Below are positions 8,181 through 16,978 of a DNA stretch of 37,219 nucleotides, piece after piece. This DNA comes from Candidatus Auribacterota bacterium (GTDB taxonomy: Bacteria > Auribacterota > Tritonobacteria > UBA1439). The position numbers were made by a program, and so were the translations under genes. Within the stretch, counting starts at the first letter, position 1; each line of letters opens with the position of its first letter. The notes beneath the pieces are model-generated. The model was not told the DNA's origin, made no database searches, and worked only from the letters and a program-made list of their open reading frames with translations. The stretch covers positions 1 through 37,219 of the forward strand of contig JAPLCW010000116.1 of assembly GCA_026392015.1 (NCBI GenBank). Reading direction: 5' to 3'.

Positions 8181-8264
8181 CCTGGATTATTCACGAGGCG
8201 CACGTAGTAAAAGGGGCATAACCACTGAGGGCACTGAGTATTTGGACGCAGATTTGCGCAGATC
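8178..8264 (+). repeat. Mosaic repeat: TAGCCTG-ATTATTCACG, CACTGAGGGCACTGAG, GGACGCAGATTTGCGCAG
   Basis: Three modules in fixed order after rplF. The same three modules in the same order occur on the opposite strand at about 33893-33997. Only one orientation of each is present here, so it is not a self-contained hairpin. Confidence 0.75.
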
Positions 8265-8323
8265 AACAAAAGAAGCAGATTGAACCCTTGAGGTTTTAAC
8301 CACAAGCTGTATTTGTATAAACA

Positions 8324-8683
8324 ATGATCGGAAAAAAGGATGCGCGCTGGAGAAGGAAGATGCGCATACGAAAGAAGATACACGGGGCGCCCGAGAGGCC
8401 CCGGTTAAGCGTCTACAGGAGCAATCTGCATATCTACGCGCAGCTCATCGACGACCGTAATGGCGTTACCCTTGCCGCGATATCGACTCTCTCTCCGCAG
8501 TACAAGGAGAGGCAAAAAGACAAGGAAAAGAAAGACGCGGCAAAGATCGTCGGCGCGCTGATCGCGGAACTGGCGAAGGCGAAAGGGATTGAGCAGATCG
8601 TGTTCGACAGGAATCGTTACCGCTACCACGGACGGGTGCGCGCCCTCGCCGATGGAGCGCGAGAAGGCGGGCTGAAATTTTAA
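8324..8683 (+). CDS. rplR: 50S ribosomal protein L18
   Basis: 119 residues, typical of L18. [20 protein letters not shown] and HIYAQLIDD mark the N-terminal part; [25 protein letters not shown] the C-terminal. L18 binds 5S rRNA. The ribosome site before the ATG at 8324 is poor, because the 5' gap is repeat-derived; I keep it since the peptide starts like other L18 proteins. Confidence 0.96.
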   Translation: MIGKKDARWRRKMRIRKKIHGAPERPRLSVYRSNLHIYAQLIDDRNGVTLAAISTLSPQYKERQKDKEKKDAAKIVGALIAELAKAKGIEQIVFDRNRYRYHGRVRALADGAREGGLKF

Positions 8684-8726
8684 GGCATCGAGCAGTTTAT
8701 TTATTCGGGGATGATATATTTTCCCC

Positions 8727-8766
8727 TAATACCTAACTACTCACTACTAGCTACTAACTGCTGCTG
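8727..8766 (-). repeat. GTAGTTAGTAG-type stutter, one arm
   Basis: Before rpsE the + strand reads CCCCTAATACCTAACTACTC and CTAGCTACTAACTGCTG, i.e. the CTAACTACT words in one orientation. Two-armed versions are at 11235-11300 and 33748-33887. Confidence 0.65.
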
Positions 8767-8787
8767 CATGGTTAAAAGGAGGAATAA

Positions 8788-9273
8788 GTGGCGGAGGTAA
8801 AATTCGCGGAAGCGCCGGAATTTGCGGAGAAGGTGGTGACCATCGACCGTTGCGCGAAGGTGGTGAAGGGAGGGCGCCGTTTCAGTTTCAGGGCCCTTGT
8901 GGTGAATGGCGACGGGCGTGGGCATATCGGCTACGGGCTCGGCAAGGCGAACGAGATCGCCGATGCCATCAGAAAGGCATCCGACGCTGCGAGAAGGCAG
9001 TCGATCTTTGTCGAGAAGAGGGGAGTGACCATCCCGCATGAGACGATCGGGATCTACGGCGCCGCGAAAGTTCTTTTGAAGCCTGCGGCACCGGGGACGG
9101 GTATCATTGCCGGGGGGGGCGTGCGGATCGTACTGGATATGGCGGGTGTGAAGGATGTGCTGGCAAAATCGCTCAAATCCAATAACCCGATCAATGTGGT
9201 CAAGGCGACGTTTGACGCCCTCAAGAGGCTGAGGACCAAAGAGCAGGTAATGAGGGCGAGGGGGATAGACTGA
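8788..9273 (+). CDS. rpsE: 30S ribosomal protein S5
   Basis: 161 residues from a GTG at 8788 with AAAAGGAGG five bases upstream. [20 protein letters not shown] and [14 protein letters not shown] are the S5 signature; [20 protein letters not shown] follows. S5 secures decoding fidelity. rpmD, which often follows, is absent: rplO starts two bases later. Confidence 0.98.
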   Translation: MAEVKFAEAPEFAEKVVTIDRCAKVVKGGRRFSFRALVVNGDGRGHIGYGLGKANEIADAIRKASDAARRQSIFVEKRGVTIPHETIGIYGAAKVLLKPAAPGTGIIAGGGVRIVLDMAGVKDVLAKSLKSNNPINVVKATFDALKRLRTKEQVMRARGID

Positions 9274-9274
9274 G

Positions 9275-9796
9275 GTGAAACTGGATACGTTGCGAAATAA
9301 CCCGGGTGCCAGAAAGAGAAGAAAGCGCCTCGGGCGGGGGCCTGGATCGGGCCATGGGAAGACCAGCTGTAAAGGGCACAAGGGGCAGTGGGCGCGCTCC
9401 GGAGTCAGCATACGGGCGGGGTTTGAAGGCGGCCAGATGCCGCTTATCCGAAGAATCCCCAAGCGTGGCTTCCGCAGCCCGCGGCGGGAGCGGGAGCGCA
9501 TGGAGACGGTAAACGTCGAGCAGCTCAACATTTTCGATGAGGGGGCGGTGGTGGATCCGCAAGCCCTCGCAGCAAGAGGCCTGATACGAAACCGGAATAC
9601 GGGCGTCAAGATCCTCGGGGGGGGCGAGCTCACGAAGAGGCTTGAGGTGCTCGCGGATGCGTTCAGCGCCTCTTCGAGAAAGAAGATCGAGGATGCCAAG
9701 GGAGTTGCGAAAGTGCGTGAAGCGGGGAACGTGAAGTCTGAAGAGGGAAGCGCGAAGCCCGAAGCGGCGAGCAAGCCTGTCGGCGAACAGGCGTGA
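9275..9796 (+). CDS. rplO: 50S ribosomal protein L15 with extra C-terminal tail
   Basis: 173 residues from GTG at 9275, one base after the rpsE stop. RLGRGPGSGHGKTSCKGHKG and FEGGQMPLIRRIPKRGF are diagnostic. The L15 fold ends near residue 145; the last 30 or so residues are an Ala/Glu/Lys-rich tail not needed for the fold. Confidence 0.97.
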   Translation: MKLDTLRNNPGARKRRKRLGRGPGSGHGKTSCKGHKGQWARSGVSIRAGFEGGQMPLIRRIPKRGFRSPRRERERMETVNVEQLNIFDEGAVVDPQALAARGLIRNRNTGVKILGGGELTKRLEVLADAFSASSRKKIEDAKGVAKVREAGNVKSEEGSAKPEAASKPVGEQA

Positions 9797-9873
9797 AGCG
9801 CAATAATTATCTTATACGCTTCACGAGTGACGCTTCACGAATTTTTGGAGTTTCACGAGCGACGATTCACGAA
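9793..9873 (+). repeat. CTTCACGA / CGATTCACGAA stutter
   Basis: GTGAAGCG at the rplO stop is answered by CGCTTCACGAGTGACGCTTC, followed by TTTCACGAGCGACGATTCAC. It belongs with the repeat at 4630-4701. Confidence 0.65.
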
Positions 9874-9897
9874 TAACAAATTTTGGAGTAATAAAGA

Positions 9898-11232
9898 ATG
9901 ATTGCTGCATTCAGGGACATGTTCAGGATCAGTGAGCTGAGGAGCAGAATCCTCTTCACTCTCGGACTGATTATTGTGTATCGCCTTGGCACCTACGTAC
10001 CGACCCCGGGGGTTGATGCGAAAGCGCTCAGTTCCTTCTTCGAGGAGATGGCGCGCCAGCAGGGAGCGGGAGGGAACCTTTTCGGGATGATGAATATGTT
10101 TTCGGGGGGAGCCCTGAGCAACTGCACGATCTTCGCCCTCGGGATCATGCCGTATATCAGCGCGTCGATCATCCTTCAACTCCTCACGGCGGTCGTCCCC
10201 ACGCTGGAGAGGCTCGCCAAGGAGGGTGAGGCGGGGAGGCGCAAGATCAACCAGTACACGCGCTACGGGACGGTGATCCTCTGCCTCTTCCAGGCTTCCA
10301 TGATAAGCCGTTTTCTTGAGAATCCGGCGAGCTTTGGCGGGAGGGTTATCATCCCCCATCCAGGCTGGGCGACGAGGTTGATGATCATGGTTACCATCAC
10401 CACGGGCACCATCTTTATAATGTGGCTGGGGGAGCAGATCACCGAGAACGGGATCGGGAACGGCATTTCGCTGATCATCACTGCGGGGATTGTCTCGCGT
10501 ATCCCGAGCGCGGGTTACCAGGTATACGAGCTTGTCACGACCAATATGCTGCGTCCTTACGCGGTGGTGGGGATGGCGGTGCTGATGGCGCTCGTGGTCG
10601 CCGCGGTGGTGCTCGTGACCGAGGGGCAGCGGCGGATACCGATCCAGAGGCCGAAGCAGATCAGGGGCAGGAAAATCTACAGCGCCCAGAGTACCTACAT
10701 CCCCCTGAGGGTCAACCAGGCCGGTGTGATACCGATCATTTTTGCATCGTCGATCCTGCTCTTTCCCGCAACGATCGGGAGCTTCGTTCAGAATGAATGG
10801 CTCAAGTCGGCGATGGGGTTACTCCAGCCCGGCGCGCTCCCCTACACGATACTGGAGGTGGTGCTCATAGTATTTTTCTGCTATTTCTACACCGCGATCA
10901 CATTCAATCCGATCGATCTGGCGGACAATATGAAGAAGAGCGGGGCATTCGTGCCGGGCATCCGTCCGGGGAAGCCCACCGCCGAGTTTTTTGAGAGAAC
11001 GATGAACCGCATTACACTCCCCGGCGCAGTCTTCCTTGCTGCGATCGCCGTGTTCCCGAGCGTGATCGCGGGATACATGAATGTGAACTACACGATTTCG
11101 CAGTTTTTCGGCGGGACCGGCCTTCTCATCATCGTCGGCGTAATGCTGGACACGATGCGCCAGATAGAATCACATCTTGTCATGAGGCACTATGAGGGGT
11201 TCATGAGGAAAGGCCGGATTCGCGGAAGGTAA
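9898..11232 (+). CDS. secY: Protein translocase subunit SecY
   Basis: 444 residues with ten hydrophobic segments. Family motifs include RLGTYVPTPGVD near TM1, MNMFSGGALSNCTIFALGIM PYISASI (TM2), GNGISLIITAGIVSRIPS (TM5), and FNPIDLADNMKKSGAFVPGIRPG in the cytoplasmic loop before TM9. SecY is the channel for Sec export and membrane insertion, and the proteases at 28578 and 30043 carry Sec-type signals. Its place after rplO is standard. Confidence 0.98.
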   Translation: MIAAFRDMFRISELRSRILFTLGLIIVYRLGTYVPTPGVDAKALSSFFEEMARQQGAGGNLFGMMNMFSGGALSNCTIFALGIMPYISASIILQLLTAVVPTLERLAKEGEAGRRKINQYTRYGTVILCLFQASMISRFLENPASFGGRVIIPHPGWATRLMIMVTITTGTIFIMWLGEQITENGIGNGISLIITAGIVSRIPSAGYQVYELVTTNMLRPYAVVGMAVLMALVVAAVVLVTEGQRRIPIQRPKQIRGRKIYSAQSTYIPLRVNQAGVIPIIFASSILLFPATIGSFVQNEWLKSAMGLLQPGALPYTILEVVLIVFFCYFYTAITFNPIDLADNMKKSGAFVPGIRPGKPTAEFFERTMNRITLPGAVFLAAIAVFPSVIAGYMNVNYTISQFFGGTGLLIIVGVMLDTMRQIESHLVMRHYEGFMRKGRIRGR

Positions 11233-11234
11233 AT

Positions 11235-11300
11235 GCAGTAGCTAGTAGTCAGTAACTGGTAGTCAGGGAACTGCATTTCCCCTAACTACTAACTACTGTC
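11235..11300 (+). repeat. CAGTAGCTAGTAG / CTAACTACTG palindrome
   Basis: Starts three bases after the secY stop. The left arm (11235-11270) carries GCAGTAGCTAGTAGTCAG and GGTAGTCAGGGAA; the right arm (11277-11300) reads TTCCCCTAACTACTAACTAC. The arms pair around a short loop. No target duplication is visible. Confidence 0.75.
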
Positions 11301-11331
11301 GCAGAGAGTAGACGATTAGAAAAGGTGTCAC

Positions 11332-11985
11332 ATGAGATTGATACTATTAGGGCCGCCCGGTGCGGGGAAGGGATCACAGGCGAAGGTGTTGTGCGAGAAG
11401 TTCAAGACTCCGCATATCTCGACCGGGGACATGTTTCGGGATGCCTACAAAAAGGGGAGCGAACTCGGCCGTATGGCCCATGACCGGTACTGGGGGCACG
11501 GTGCGCTGGTTCCGGACGATATCACGATAGGGCTTGTAAGGGATAGGCTTTCCCAGAACGATTGCAGGGAAGCCGGTTTTGTTCTGGACGGCTTCCCGAG
11601 AACGGTCCCACAGGCTGAGGGACTGGAAAAAATCGTGGGGGAGCTCGGCCAGCGGCTTGACAGGGTGATCTACATGAAAACCTCGCAGGAGGTGATCCTC
11701 CAGCGCCTGGGGGGGAGAAGGGTGTGCAAGGTGTGTGGCGCAAACTACCACACGATAAACATGGCTCCCCGTGTTGACGGGGTATGCGATACATGTGGAG
11801 GGGCTCTCCACCAGAGGCCCGACGACACTGAGGAGACGATCCTGAATCGCTTGCGCGTGTACGAGGCGCAAACCGCGCCGCTTGTGAGCTACTACAACGG
11901 GAAGAACCTCCTTGCCACGGTCAACAGTGACACCCCCGTGCAGGGAACGTACGTCCAGGTGCTGAAGGTGCTCGGTGTGCAATGA
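11332..11985 (+). CDS. adk: Adenylate kinase, zinc lid
   Basis: 217 residues. P-loop GPPGAGKGSQA at 7-17, TGDMFR at 31-36, DGFPRT at 86-91. The LID domain carries CKVC (132-135) and CDTC (152-155), a structural zinc site common outside Gammaproteobacteria. The enzyme interconverts AMP+ATP and 2 ADP. It overlaps map by four bases. Confidence 0.97.
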   Translation: MRLILLGPPGAGKGSQAKVLCEKFKTPHISTGDMFRDAYKKGSELGRMAHDRYWGHGALVPDDITIGLVRDRLSQNDCREAGFVLDGFPRTVPQAEGLEKIVGELGQRLDRVIYMKTSQEVILQRLGGRRVCKVCGANYHTINMAPRVDGVCDTCGGALHQRPDDTEETILNRLRVYEAQTAPLVSYYNGKNLLATVNSDTPVQGTYVQVLKVLGVQ

Positions 11986-12743
11986 TTATTATCAAGTCGA
12001 CGAGGGAGATTGAGAAGATGCGCGTGAGCTGCGGAATCACCGCGGAGATCATGGAGAATCTGGGAAGAATGGTGGAGCCCGGAGTCGCGACGGGTGATCT
12101 GGAGCGGGAGGCTGCCCGGTTCATTCAGGAAATGGGAGTGCATTCGGCATTCAAAGGATATCGCGGATACCCCGCCCACATCTGTGTCTCTGTCAACGAA
12201 GAGGTGGTGCACGGGATCCCCGGAGAGAGGGTGCTCGCCGCAGGCGATATTGTGAGTATTGATGTGGGGATAGAGGTGGATGGGTACTACGGTGATATGG
12301 CGCGTACCTTTCTCGTAGGAAAGGTGAACGGGGAGAAGGCGCGCCTCGTGGAGGTTACGCGCCTGGCGCTCGAGGATGCGGTAGAGAAGACGCGGGAAGG
12401 AAACAGGCTCTTTGATGTTTCTCATGCGTTTGAGAGTCGAGTGGTTTCCCAGGGGTTTTCGGTGGTGCGCGACTACGTGGGGCATGGCATTGGCATGAAG
12501 CTCCACGAAGACCCGCAGATCCCCAATTTTGGGACGCCCCACACCGGTCCCAGGCTCAAGCCCGGCATGACTTTTGCTTTGGAAGCGATGGTCAATAGCG
12601 GGACGGAAGCGGTAAAGGTTCTTCCCGACGGTTGGACGGTAGTCACGCGGGACAAAAAGGCATCCGCTCACTTCGAGGATACGGTTGCCATCACAGGAGA
12701 GGGGCCAGAGATACTGACATGCCCAAGAAAGAAGAAGCAATAA
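11982..12743 (+). CDS. map: Methionine aminopeptidase, type I
   Basis: 253 residues. M24 metal ligands are all present: D94, D105, H168, E201 and E232; H77 is the usual substrate-site His. The enzyme removes initiator Met from nascent proteins. Start is fixed by the ATGA overlap with adk, and the end overlaps infA by 25 bases, so adk-map-infA are probably translationally coupled. Confidence 0.97.
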   Translation: MIIIKSTREIEKMRVSCGITAEIMENLGRMVEPGVATGDLEREAARFIQEMGVHSAFKGYRGYPAHICVSVNEEVVHGIPGERVLAAGDIVSIDVGIEVDGYYGDMARTFLVGKVNGEKARLVEVTRLALEDAVEKTREGNRLFDVSHAFESRVVSQGFSVVRDYVGHGIGMKLHEDPQIPNFGTPHTGPRLKPGMTFALEAMVNSGTEAVKVLPDGWTVVTRDKKASAHFEDTVAITGEGPEILTCPRKKKQ

Positions 12744-12940
12744 GAGTCGAAGGGACTGTCGCGGAGGTACTGCCCAATACGATGTTCAAGGTGGACCTCC
12801 AGAACGGGCACCGCGTGCTCGCGCACATATCGGGGAAGATGAGGCTGCACTTTATCAGAATTCTCCCCGGAGACAAGGTGTTGCTAGAGATGTCGCCTTA
12901 TGACCTCACAAAGGCGAGGATCGTGTACCGCGTCAAGTGA
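12719..12940 (+). CDS. infA: Translation initiation factor IF-1
   Basis: 73 residues, a complete S1-type OB fold: [20 protein letters not shown] and [20 protein letters not shown]. It starts inside map. The GGAG at 12696-12699 is rather far, so coupling to map translation is likely. IF-1 occupies the ribosomal A site during initiation. Confidence 0.97.
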   Translation: MPKKEEAIRVEGTVAEVLPNTMFKVDLQNGHRVLAHISGKMRLHFIRILPGDKVLLEMSPYDLTKARIVYRVK

Positions 12941-12972
12941 GGATAGGATCTCGGAAACGGAATGGATGCGCA

Positions 12973-13086
12973 ATGAAAGTCAGGGCTTCTGTTAAGAGAA
13001 TTTGCGAAAAGTGTAAAGTTGTCCGCCGAAAAGGGGTGGTGCGCGTCCTCTGCACAAACCCCAGACACAAACAACGGCAGAAATAA
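12973..13086 (+). CDS. rpmJ: 50S ribosomal protein L36
   Basis: 37 residues: [20 protein letters not shown], then [17 protein letters not shown]. Zinc ligands C11, C14, C27 and H32 are present (the C+ form). It sits in its usual place between infA and rpsM. Confidence 0.97.
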   Translation: MKVRASVKRICEKCKVVRRKGVVRVLCTNPRHKQRQK

Positions 13087-13093
13087 AGGGGAA

Positions 13094-13212
13094 GCAGGAT
13101 TAAGGATTAAGTACTAAGGATTAAGCGATACAACTTCAAAGCATATAGGGTTTTGCTTAATGCTTACTGCGTAATCCTTACCGCTGGAATGGGCTTAATC
13201 CTTAGTGCTGTT
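13094..13212 (+). repeat. GGATTAAG element with conserved core, copy 1
   Basis: Left stutter GCAGGATTAAGGATTAAG; core ACAACTTCAAAGCATATAGG and GTTTTGCTTAATGC (13130-13163); right inverse stutter with GAATGGGCTTAATCCTTAG. Copies at 17632-17704 and 18226-18364 share this core, so it is one dispersed element, not chance low complexity. Confidence 0.85.
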
Positions 13213-13243
13213 CGTATGACCTCTGGGAAGGAGAACGGGAGTT

Positions 13244-13642
13244 ATGCCACGTATTGTAGGTGTTGATATACCAAAGGAGAAGAGAATCGAAGTGTCGCTG
13301 CGTTATATTTACGGCATCGGGCCGTCGCTCTCATCCCGGATACTTGTGAAGGCAGGGGTGAATCCTGATACGAGAGCCAAAGACCTGACGGAGGAAGAGG
13401 TTGCCAAGATCACCTCCGTGATACAGAGCAGTCTCAGGGTGGAGGGGGATCTCCGGCGGGAGGTTTCCCAGAATATCAAGAGGCTGATGAGCATCGGCTG
13501 CTACCGCGGGATACGTCATCGGCGTGGATTGCCCGTGCGAGGCCAGCGGACGAGCACGAACGCGCGCACCAGAAAGGGACCGAGAAAAACCGTCGGTGTA
13601 AAGCGCAAGGCGAGCATGAAAAAACAGGGCGAGGGTGAATAA
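13244..13642 (+). CDS. rpsM: 30S ribosomal protein S13
   Basis: 132 residues. [34 protein letters not shown] and the C-terminal [20 protein letters not shown] are diagnostic. S13 contacts the P-site tRNA and S19. Confidence 0.98.
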   Translation: MPRIVGVDIPKEKRIEVSLRYIYGIGPSLSSRILVKAGVNPDTRAKDLTEEEVAKITSVIQSSLRVEGDLRREVSQNIKRLMSIGCYRGIRHRRGLPVRGQRTSTNARTRKGPRKTVGVKRKASMKKQGEGE

Positions 13643-13664
13643 TTGCTTCACCTAAGGAGAAAAG

Positions 13665-14186
13665 ATGGCACAGGATAGCGAGCACAAGGTAGAGCAGAAG
13701 GTTGACCAGAAGGCCGAGCAAAAGACGGAGCAGAGGGTTGACCAGAAGGCCGAGCAAAAGACGGAGCAGAAGGCCGAGCAGGTTGACCAGAAGGCTGAAC
13801 AGAGGGTGTCGAAGGGCCCGAAGAAAAAGGCCATGAGAAGCGGCCCGAGAGGCATTGCGCACGTCATGGCGACGTTTAATAATACCATCGTGAGCATTAC
13901 GGATCCGAAAGGCAACGTCGTTGTCTGGGCGAGCGCGGGATCTTCCGGGTTTAAAGGAGCCCGAAAGAGCACTGCCTTTGCCGCGACAGTGGTGGCGACC
14001 AACTGCGGCAAGCGCGCGCTCGCGCAGGGGATGCGGGAAATTGAGATAAATGTGAATGGGCCTGGGGCGGGACGAGAGTCGGCGGTGCGGGCGCTTCAGG
14101 CAGCGGGGCTCCGTATCGCGGCGATACGCGATGTAACCCCCGTTCCACACAACGGGTGTCGTCCGCCGAAGAGAAGAAGAGTTTAA
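13665..14186 (+). CDS. rpsK: 30S ribosomal protein S11 with tandem-repeat N-terminal extension
   Basis: 173 residues against about 129 usually. The S11 fold starts near residue 57 ([20 protein letters not shown]) and ends with [20 protein letters not shown]-like sequence. Residues about 8-47 are a charged repeat: [24 protein letters not shown], then AEQ and VDQKAEQR. At DNA level the 36-base unit is repeated almost exactly (13701-13736 and 13737-13772). AAGGAG precedes the ATG, so the extension is probably translated. Confidence 0.97.
   Translation: MAQDSEHKVEQKVDQKAEQKTEQRVDQKAEQKTEQKAEQVDQKAEQRVSKGPKKKAMRSGPRGIAHVMATFNNTIVSITDPKGNVVVWASAGSSGFKGARKSTAFAATVVATNCGKRALAQGMREIEINVNGPGAGRESAVRALQAAGLRIAAIRDVTPVPHNGCRPPKRRRV
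13701..13805 (+). repeat. 36-bp in-frame tandem repeat in rpsK
   Basis: Unit 1 (13701-13736) and unit 2 (13737-13772) start GTTGACCAGAAGGCCGAGCA and differ by one base; a shorter third unit follows at 13782-13805 after nine bases. It encodes a Gln/Lys/Glu-rich, probably helical or disordered segment. Confidence 0.9.
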
Positions 14187-14230
14187 GAAGCTATCAAGCT
14201 ATCGAGGAATAAAGGGAGGTTTATAAATAT

Positions 14231-14857
14231 ATGGCGAGGTATACAAGTCCTGTATGCAGGCTCTGCCGCCAGGAGGGCATGAAGCTTTTCCTGAAGGGCG
14301 CGCGTTGTGAGATGGCCAAGTGCGCCATCGAGCGCGGCAGGCCGATCCCCGGGATGCATGGGGCGCGGAGGCGAAAAATATCAACCTACGGTGAACAGCT
14401 GAGGGAGAAACAGAGACTGCGTCGTCTTTATGGTCTGATGGATAGTCAGTTCCGAATTCTCTTCAAGAGGGCGCTGAAGAAGCGGGGAGTCACCGGTGAC
14501 AACCTACTCAAACTGCTGGAGACGAGACTCGACAATGTGGTATTCCGCTTCGGATTTGCCACATCCAGGGCTCAGGCAAGGCAGATGGTCAACCACGGAT
14601 ATTTCAGGATCGGTGAGCGTATCGTCACGATCTCCTCTTTCCAGGTAAAGACCGGCCAAGTCATCGCCGTGAAATCCAGAGAAGGGTGCCAGAAGGCGGT
14701 CGCAAAGTGTCTGGAATATACCGAGAAGAGGGAGGTTCCGTCCTGGCTCTCCGTGAACCGCCAGGAACTTAAGGGCGAGGTACTACGGCTGCCGGAGAGA
14801 GCGGATATTACAGTACCGGTCAACGAGCAGCTCGTCGTCGAGCTCTTTTCAAAATAA
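14231..14857 (+). CDS. rpsD: 30S ribosomal protein S4, zinc form
   Basis: 208 residues. N-terminal Cys9, Cys12, Cys26 and Cys31 (CRLC and CEMAKC) form the zinc site of C+ S4. The S4 RNA-binding domain is at residues 98-160 (RLDNVVFRFGFATSRAQARQ, VNHGYFRI). GGGAGG lies upstream of the ATG. Confidence 0.97.
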   Translation: MARYTSPVCRLCRQEGMKLFLKGARCEMAKCAIERGRPIPGMHGARRRKISTYGEQLREKQRLRRLYGLMDSQFRILFKRALKKRGVTGDNLLKLLETRLDNVVFRFGFATSRAQARQMVNHGYFRIGERIVTISSFQVKTGQVIAVKSREGCQKAVAKCLEYTEKREVPSWLSVNRQELKGEVLRLPERADITVPVNEQLVVELFSK

Positions 14858-14910
14858 TCGCCCCTCCGCGGGAGGGAGAATAGCATCGTAAGCAAAGAGA
14901 GGTGACAACC

Positions 14911-15909
14911 ATGGTAATACGATTGGGAAGATTTGAGATGCCCAAACGCTTGACTCTTGAAGAGGGTAGTTCAACGGACACGTACGGGAGGTTCATCGCC
15001 GAACCGTTTGAGCGCGGGTACGGACATACGCTCGGCAATGCGCTGCGCAGGGTCTTGCTCTCCTCGCTCGAGGGAGCAGCAATAACGACGATCAAGATCG
15101 GTGGCGTGCTCCACGAGTTCGACACGATTGATGGCATAGTGGAGGATGTGACCGAACTCATACTCAACCTGAAGAAGGTGCTCCTGATATCTCACAGCAG
15201 AGAGCCCAAGAAGATCGAGCTCAAGGCTGATAAAAAGGGGGAGGTCACCGCAGCGGATATTATCACGGATGGAACGATAGAGGTGGTCAACCCCACGCAC
15301 CACATCGCCCAGCTCAATAAGAAAGTCGCGCTGGAGATCGAGATGGAGGTGGAGGTCGGGAGAGGATACCGGCATGCGGAGATGAATAAGAAAGAGGGTC
15401 AGCCGATCGGCGTCATTCCGATGGATTCGATATTCACGCCGGTGAGAAGGGTAGCCTATCATGTCGAGGACACCCGCGTGGGCCGGATCACGGAGTTCGA
15501 CAAGATGATCCTTGAGGTATGGACAGACGGGAGGATAAAGCCGGTGGACGCCCTCGTACAGGCGGCGCTGATCCTGAGGGAGCATCTCTCGGCGTTTGCG
15601 GATTACGAAAAGACGCCTCTCCGGATCGAAGAGGAGGAAAAGGAGGAACGCGATAAGAAGAAGGAGGAGGAGTTGGACCATCTCCTCACCATGAGCATCA
15701 ACGAGATAGAGCTATCGGTTCGCGCGGCAAACTGCATCAATGCCGCGAATATCAAGTCAATCGGCGATCTTGTGCAGAGGAGCGAAGCGGAAATGCTCAA
15801 GTATAAAAACTTCGGGAAGAAATCACTGAACGAGATCAAGGCAATCCTCACTGGTATGGGATTGTCTCTGGGGATGAAACTCCCGGAGAAGAAGGAGTTG
15901 CTGCAGTAG
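14911..15909 (+). CDS. rpoA: RNA polymerase subunit alpha
   Basis: 332 residues from ATG 14911 (GAGAGG eight bases upstream; a GTG at 14902 is the alternative). The N-terminal assembly domain shows FERGYGHTLGNALRRVLLSS and AITTIKIGGVLHEFDTIDGI. The linker (about residues 235-255) is unusually acidic/basic: EEEEKEERDKKKEEE. The C-terminal DNA-binding domain carries LSVRAANCINAANIKSIGDL and FGKKSLNEIK. Confidence 0.98.
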   Translation: MVIRLGRFEMPKRLTLEEGSSTDTYGRFIAEPFERGYGHTLGNALRRVLLSSLEGAAITTIKIGGVLHEFDTIDGIVEDVTELILNLKKVLLISHSREPKKIELKADKKGEVTAADIITDGTIEVVNPTHHIAQLNKKVALEIEMEVEVGRGYRHAEMNKKEGQPIGVIPMDSIFTPVRRVAYHVEDTRVGRITEFDKMILEVWTDGRIKPVDALVQAALILREHLSAFADYEKTPLRIEEEEKEERDKKKEEELDHLLTMSINEIELSVRAANCINAANIKSIGDLVQRSEAEMLKYKNFGKKSLNEIKAILTGMGLSLGMKLPEKKELLQ

Positions 15910-15938
15910 ATCTCCCGGGAGGATAGAGGGGTATCCGA

Positions 15939-16352
15939 ATGAGGCATAGGAAAAACACACTTAAACTGAATCGAAAACCCGCACACATGCGCGCGATGCT
16001 CGCGAACGCCGTGTGCAGCCTGCTGACTCGGGAACGGATTCAGACAACCGAGGGTAAGGCGGGAGCCGTCTGCCAGCTCGCGGAGAAAATGATCACGCTT
16101 GCAAAGCGCGGTACTCTCCACAGCAGGCGCCATGCATTAAGCATCATGCGTGACAGGGACGCCGTGGCAAAACTTTTCAAGGAGCTGGGGACGCGCTACG
16201 CGCAGAGGAACGGCGGCTATACGCGCATTATCAAAACTGCCTTTAGGAAAGGCGATGGCGCCCCTATGGCTGTCTGCGAACTGGTCGATACGCCCGTGCC
16301 GATCAGGGTGCGGAAGGTCAAGAAAGACGAGAAGAAGAGGCCAAGGGCCTGA
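15939..16352 (+). CDS. rplQ: 50S ribosomal protein L17
   Basis: 137 residues. MRHRKNTLKLNRKPAHMRAM, LLTRERIQTTEGKA and YARIIKTAFRKGDGAPMA-like sequence identify L17. It is the last gene of the alpha operon; 76 bases follow before moaC. Confidence 0.98.
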   Translation: MRHRKNTLKLNRKPAHMRAMLANAVCSLLTRERIQTTEGKAGAVCQLAEKMITLAKRGTLHSRRHALSIMRDRDAVAKLFKELGTRYAQRNGGYTRIIKTAFRKGDGAPMAVCELVDTPVPIRVRKVKKDEKKRPRA

Positions 16353-16401
16353 TCCCCCTTCTCCCGACTATCCCCTTGGCGCCCGCTGCGTGTTTCTCCC
16401 G

Positions 16402-16422
16402 TTCTCCTCCTCGACAGGAGAA
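16402..16422 (+). promoter_or_regulatory. Hairpin covering the moaC ribosome site
   Basis: TTCTCCT (16402-16408) can pair with AGGAGAA (16416-16422) around a seven-base loop. The second arm is the Shine-Dalgarno of moaC, eight bases before its ATG. The hairpin would hide the site. Whether it is regulatory is inference; C/T-rich sequence just upstream could also compete. Confidence 0.45.
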
Positions 16423-16428
16423 TGAAAA

Positions 16429-16905
16429 ATGGGACCACGATTGAGTCACCTGGACGACACAGGCCATATCCGCATGGTCGATGTCACGTACAAACCGGAG
16501 AGCCTCAGGGAAGCGGTGGCTCGCGGGGCGGTGATTCTCAGCCCGGTCACACTTTCGCTCATCTCGAGAGGGAGAATTACCAAGGGGAATGTGCTCACAA
16601 CCGCGCGTATCGCGGGCATCCTCGCCGCCAAGCGTGTCCACGAGCTTATCCCGTTAACTCATCCGCTCTCACTCTCTCACATCGCAGTTGATTTTGTTCT
16701 CCGAAGGCAGAAGAATCGCGCGCGCATCGAGATTGAGGCGAGTGTGCGTCTCCTCGGGAGGACGGGGGCGGAAATGGAGGCGCTTACCGCGGTTGCGGTC
16801 GCGGGCCTCACGGTGTACGATATGTGCAAGGCCGTTGACAGCGCGATGAGGATCACGGATATTCACCTGGTGAGAAAATCCGGAGGAAAGACAAAGCCTG
16901 TTTAA
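16429..16905 (+). CDS. moaC: Cyclic pyranopterin monophosphate synthase MoaC
   Basis: 158 residues. Catalytic residues equivalent to E. coli K51, H77, D128 and K131 are K52, H78 (in LTHPL), D131 and K134 (in VYDMCKAVDSAM). MoaC makes cyclic pyranopterin monophosphate, the first stable molybdopterin precursor, together with MoaA, which is not in this window. The next two genes are also of molybdenum-cofactor type. Confidence 0.96.
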   Translation: MGPRLSHLDDTGHIRMVDVTYKPESLREAVARGAVILSPVTLSLISRGRITKGNVLTTARIAGILAAKRVHELIPLTHPLSLSHIAVDFVLRRQKNRARIEIEASVRLLGRTGAEMEALTAVAVAGLTVYDMCKAVDSAMRITDIHLVRKSGGKTKPV

Positions 16906-16935
16906 ACCACTGAAGACACTGGGAACACTGAGCTG
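16906..16935 (+). repeat. ACCACTGAAGACACTGGGAACACTGAG stutter
   Basis: Begins one base after the moaC stop with ACCACTGAAGACACTGGGAA. It is one arm only and belongs to the CACTGAG word family of 7088-7156 and 8178-8264. Confidence 0.6.
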
Positions 16936-16978
16936 TATCTCGTTGGATGTGCTTCATTCCCTCAGCACGCAAAGGGTT

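Noticed and set aside
8737-9774. Long minus-strand open frame (345 codons) opposite rpsE and rplO
   Set aside because: Both + strand genes are unmistakable ribosomal proteins. The antisense frame has no ribosome site and arises from GC-rich codon use.
11235-11300. Target duplication around the CTAACTACTG palindrome after secY
   Set aside because: Flanking octamers do not match; the same is true for the GGATTAAG and CACAGAG elements, so transposition is not shown for these families.
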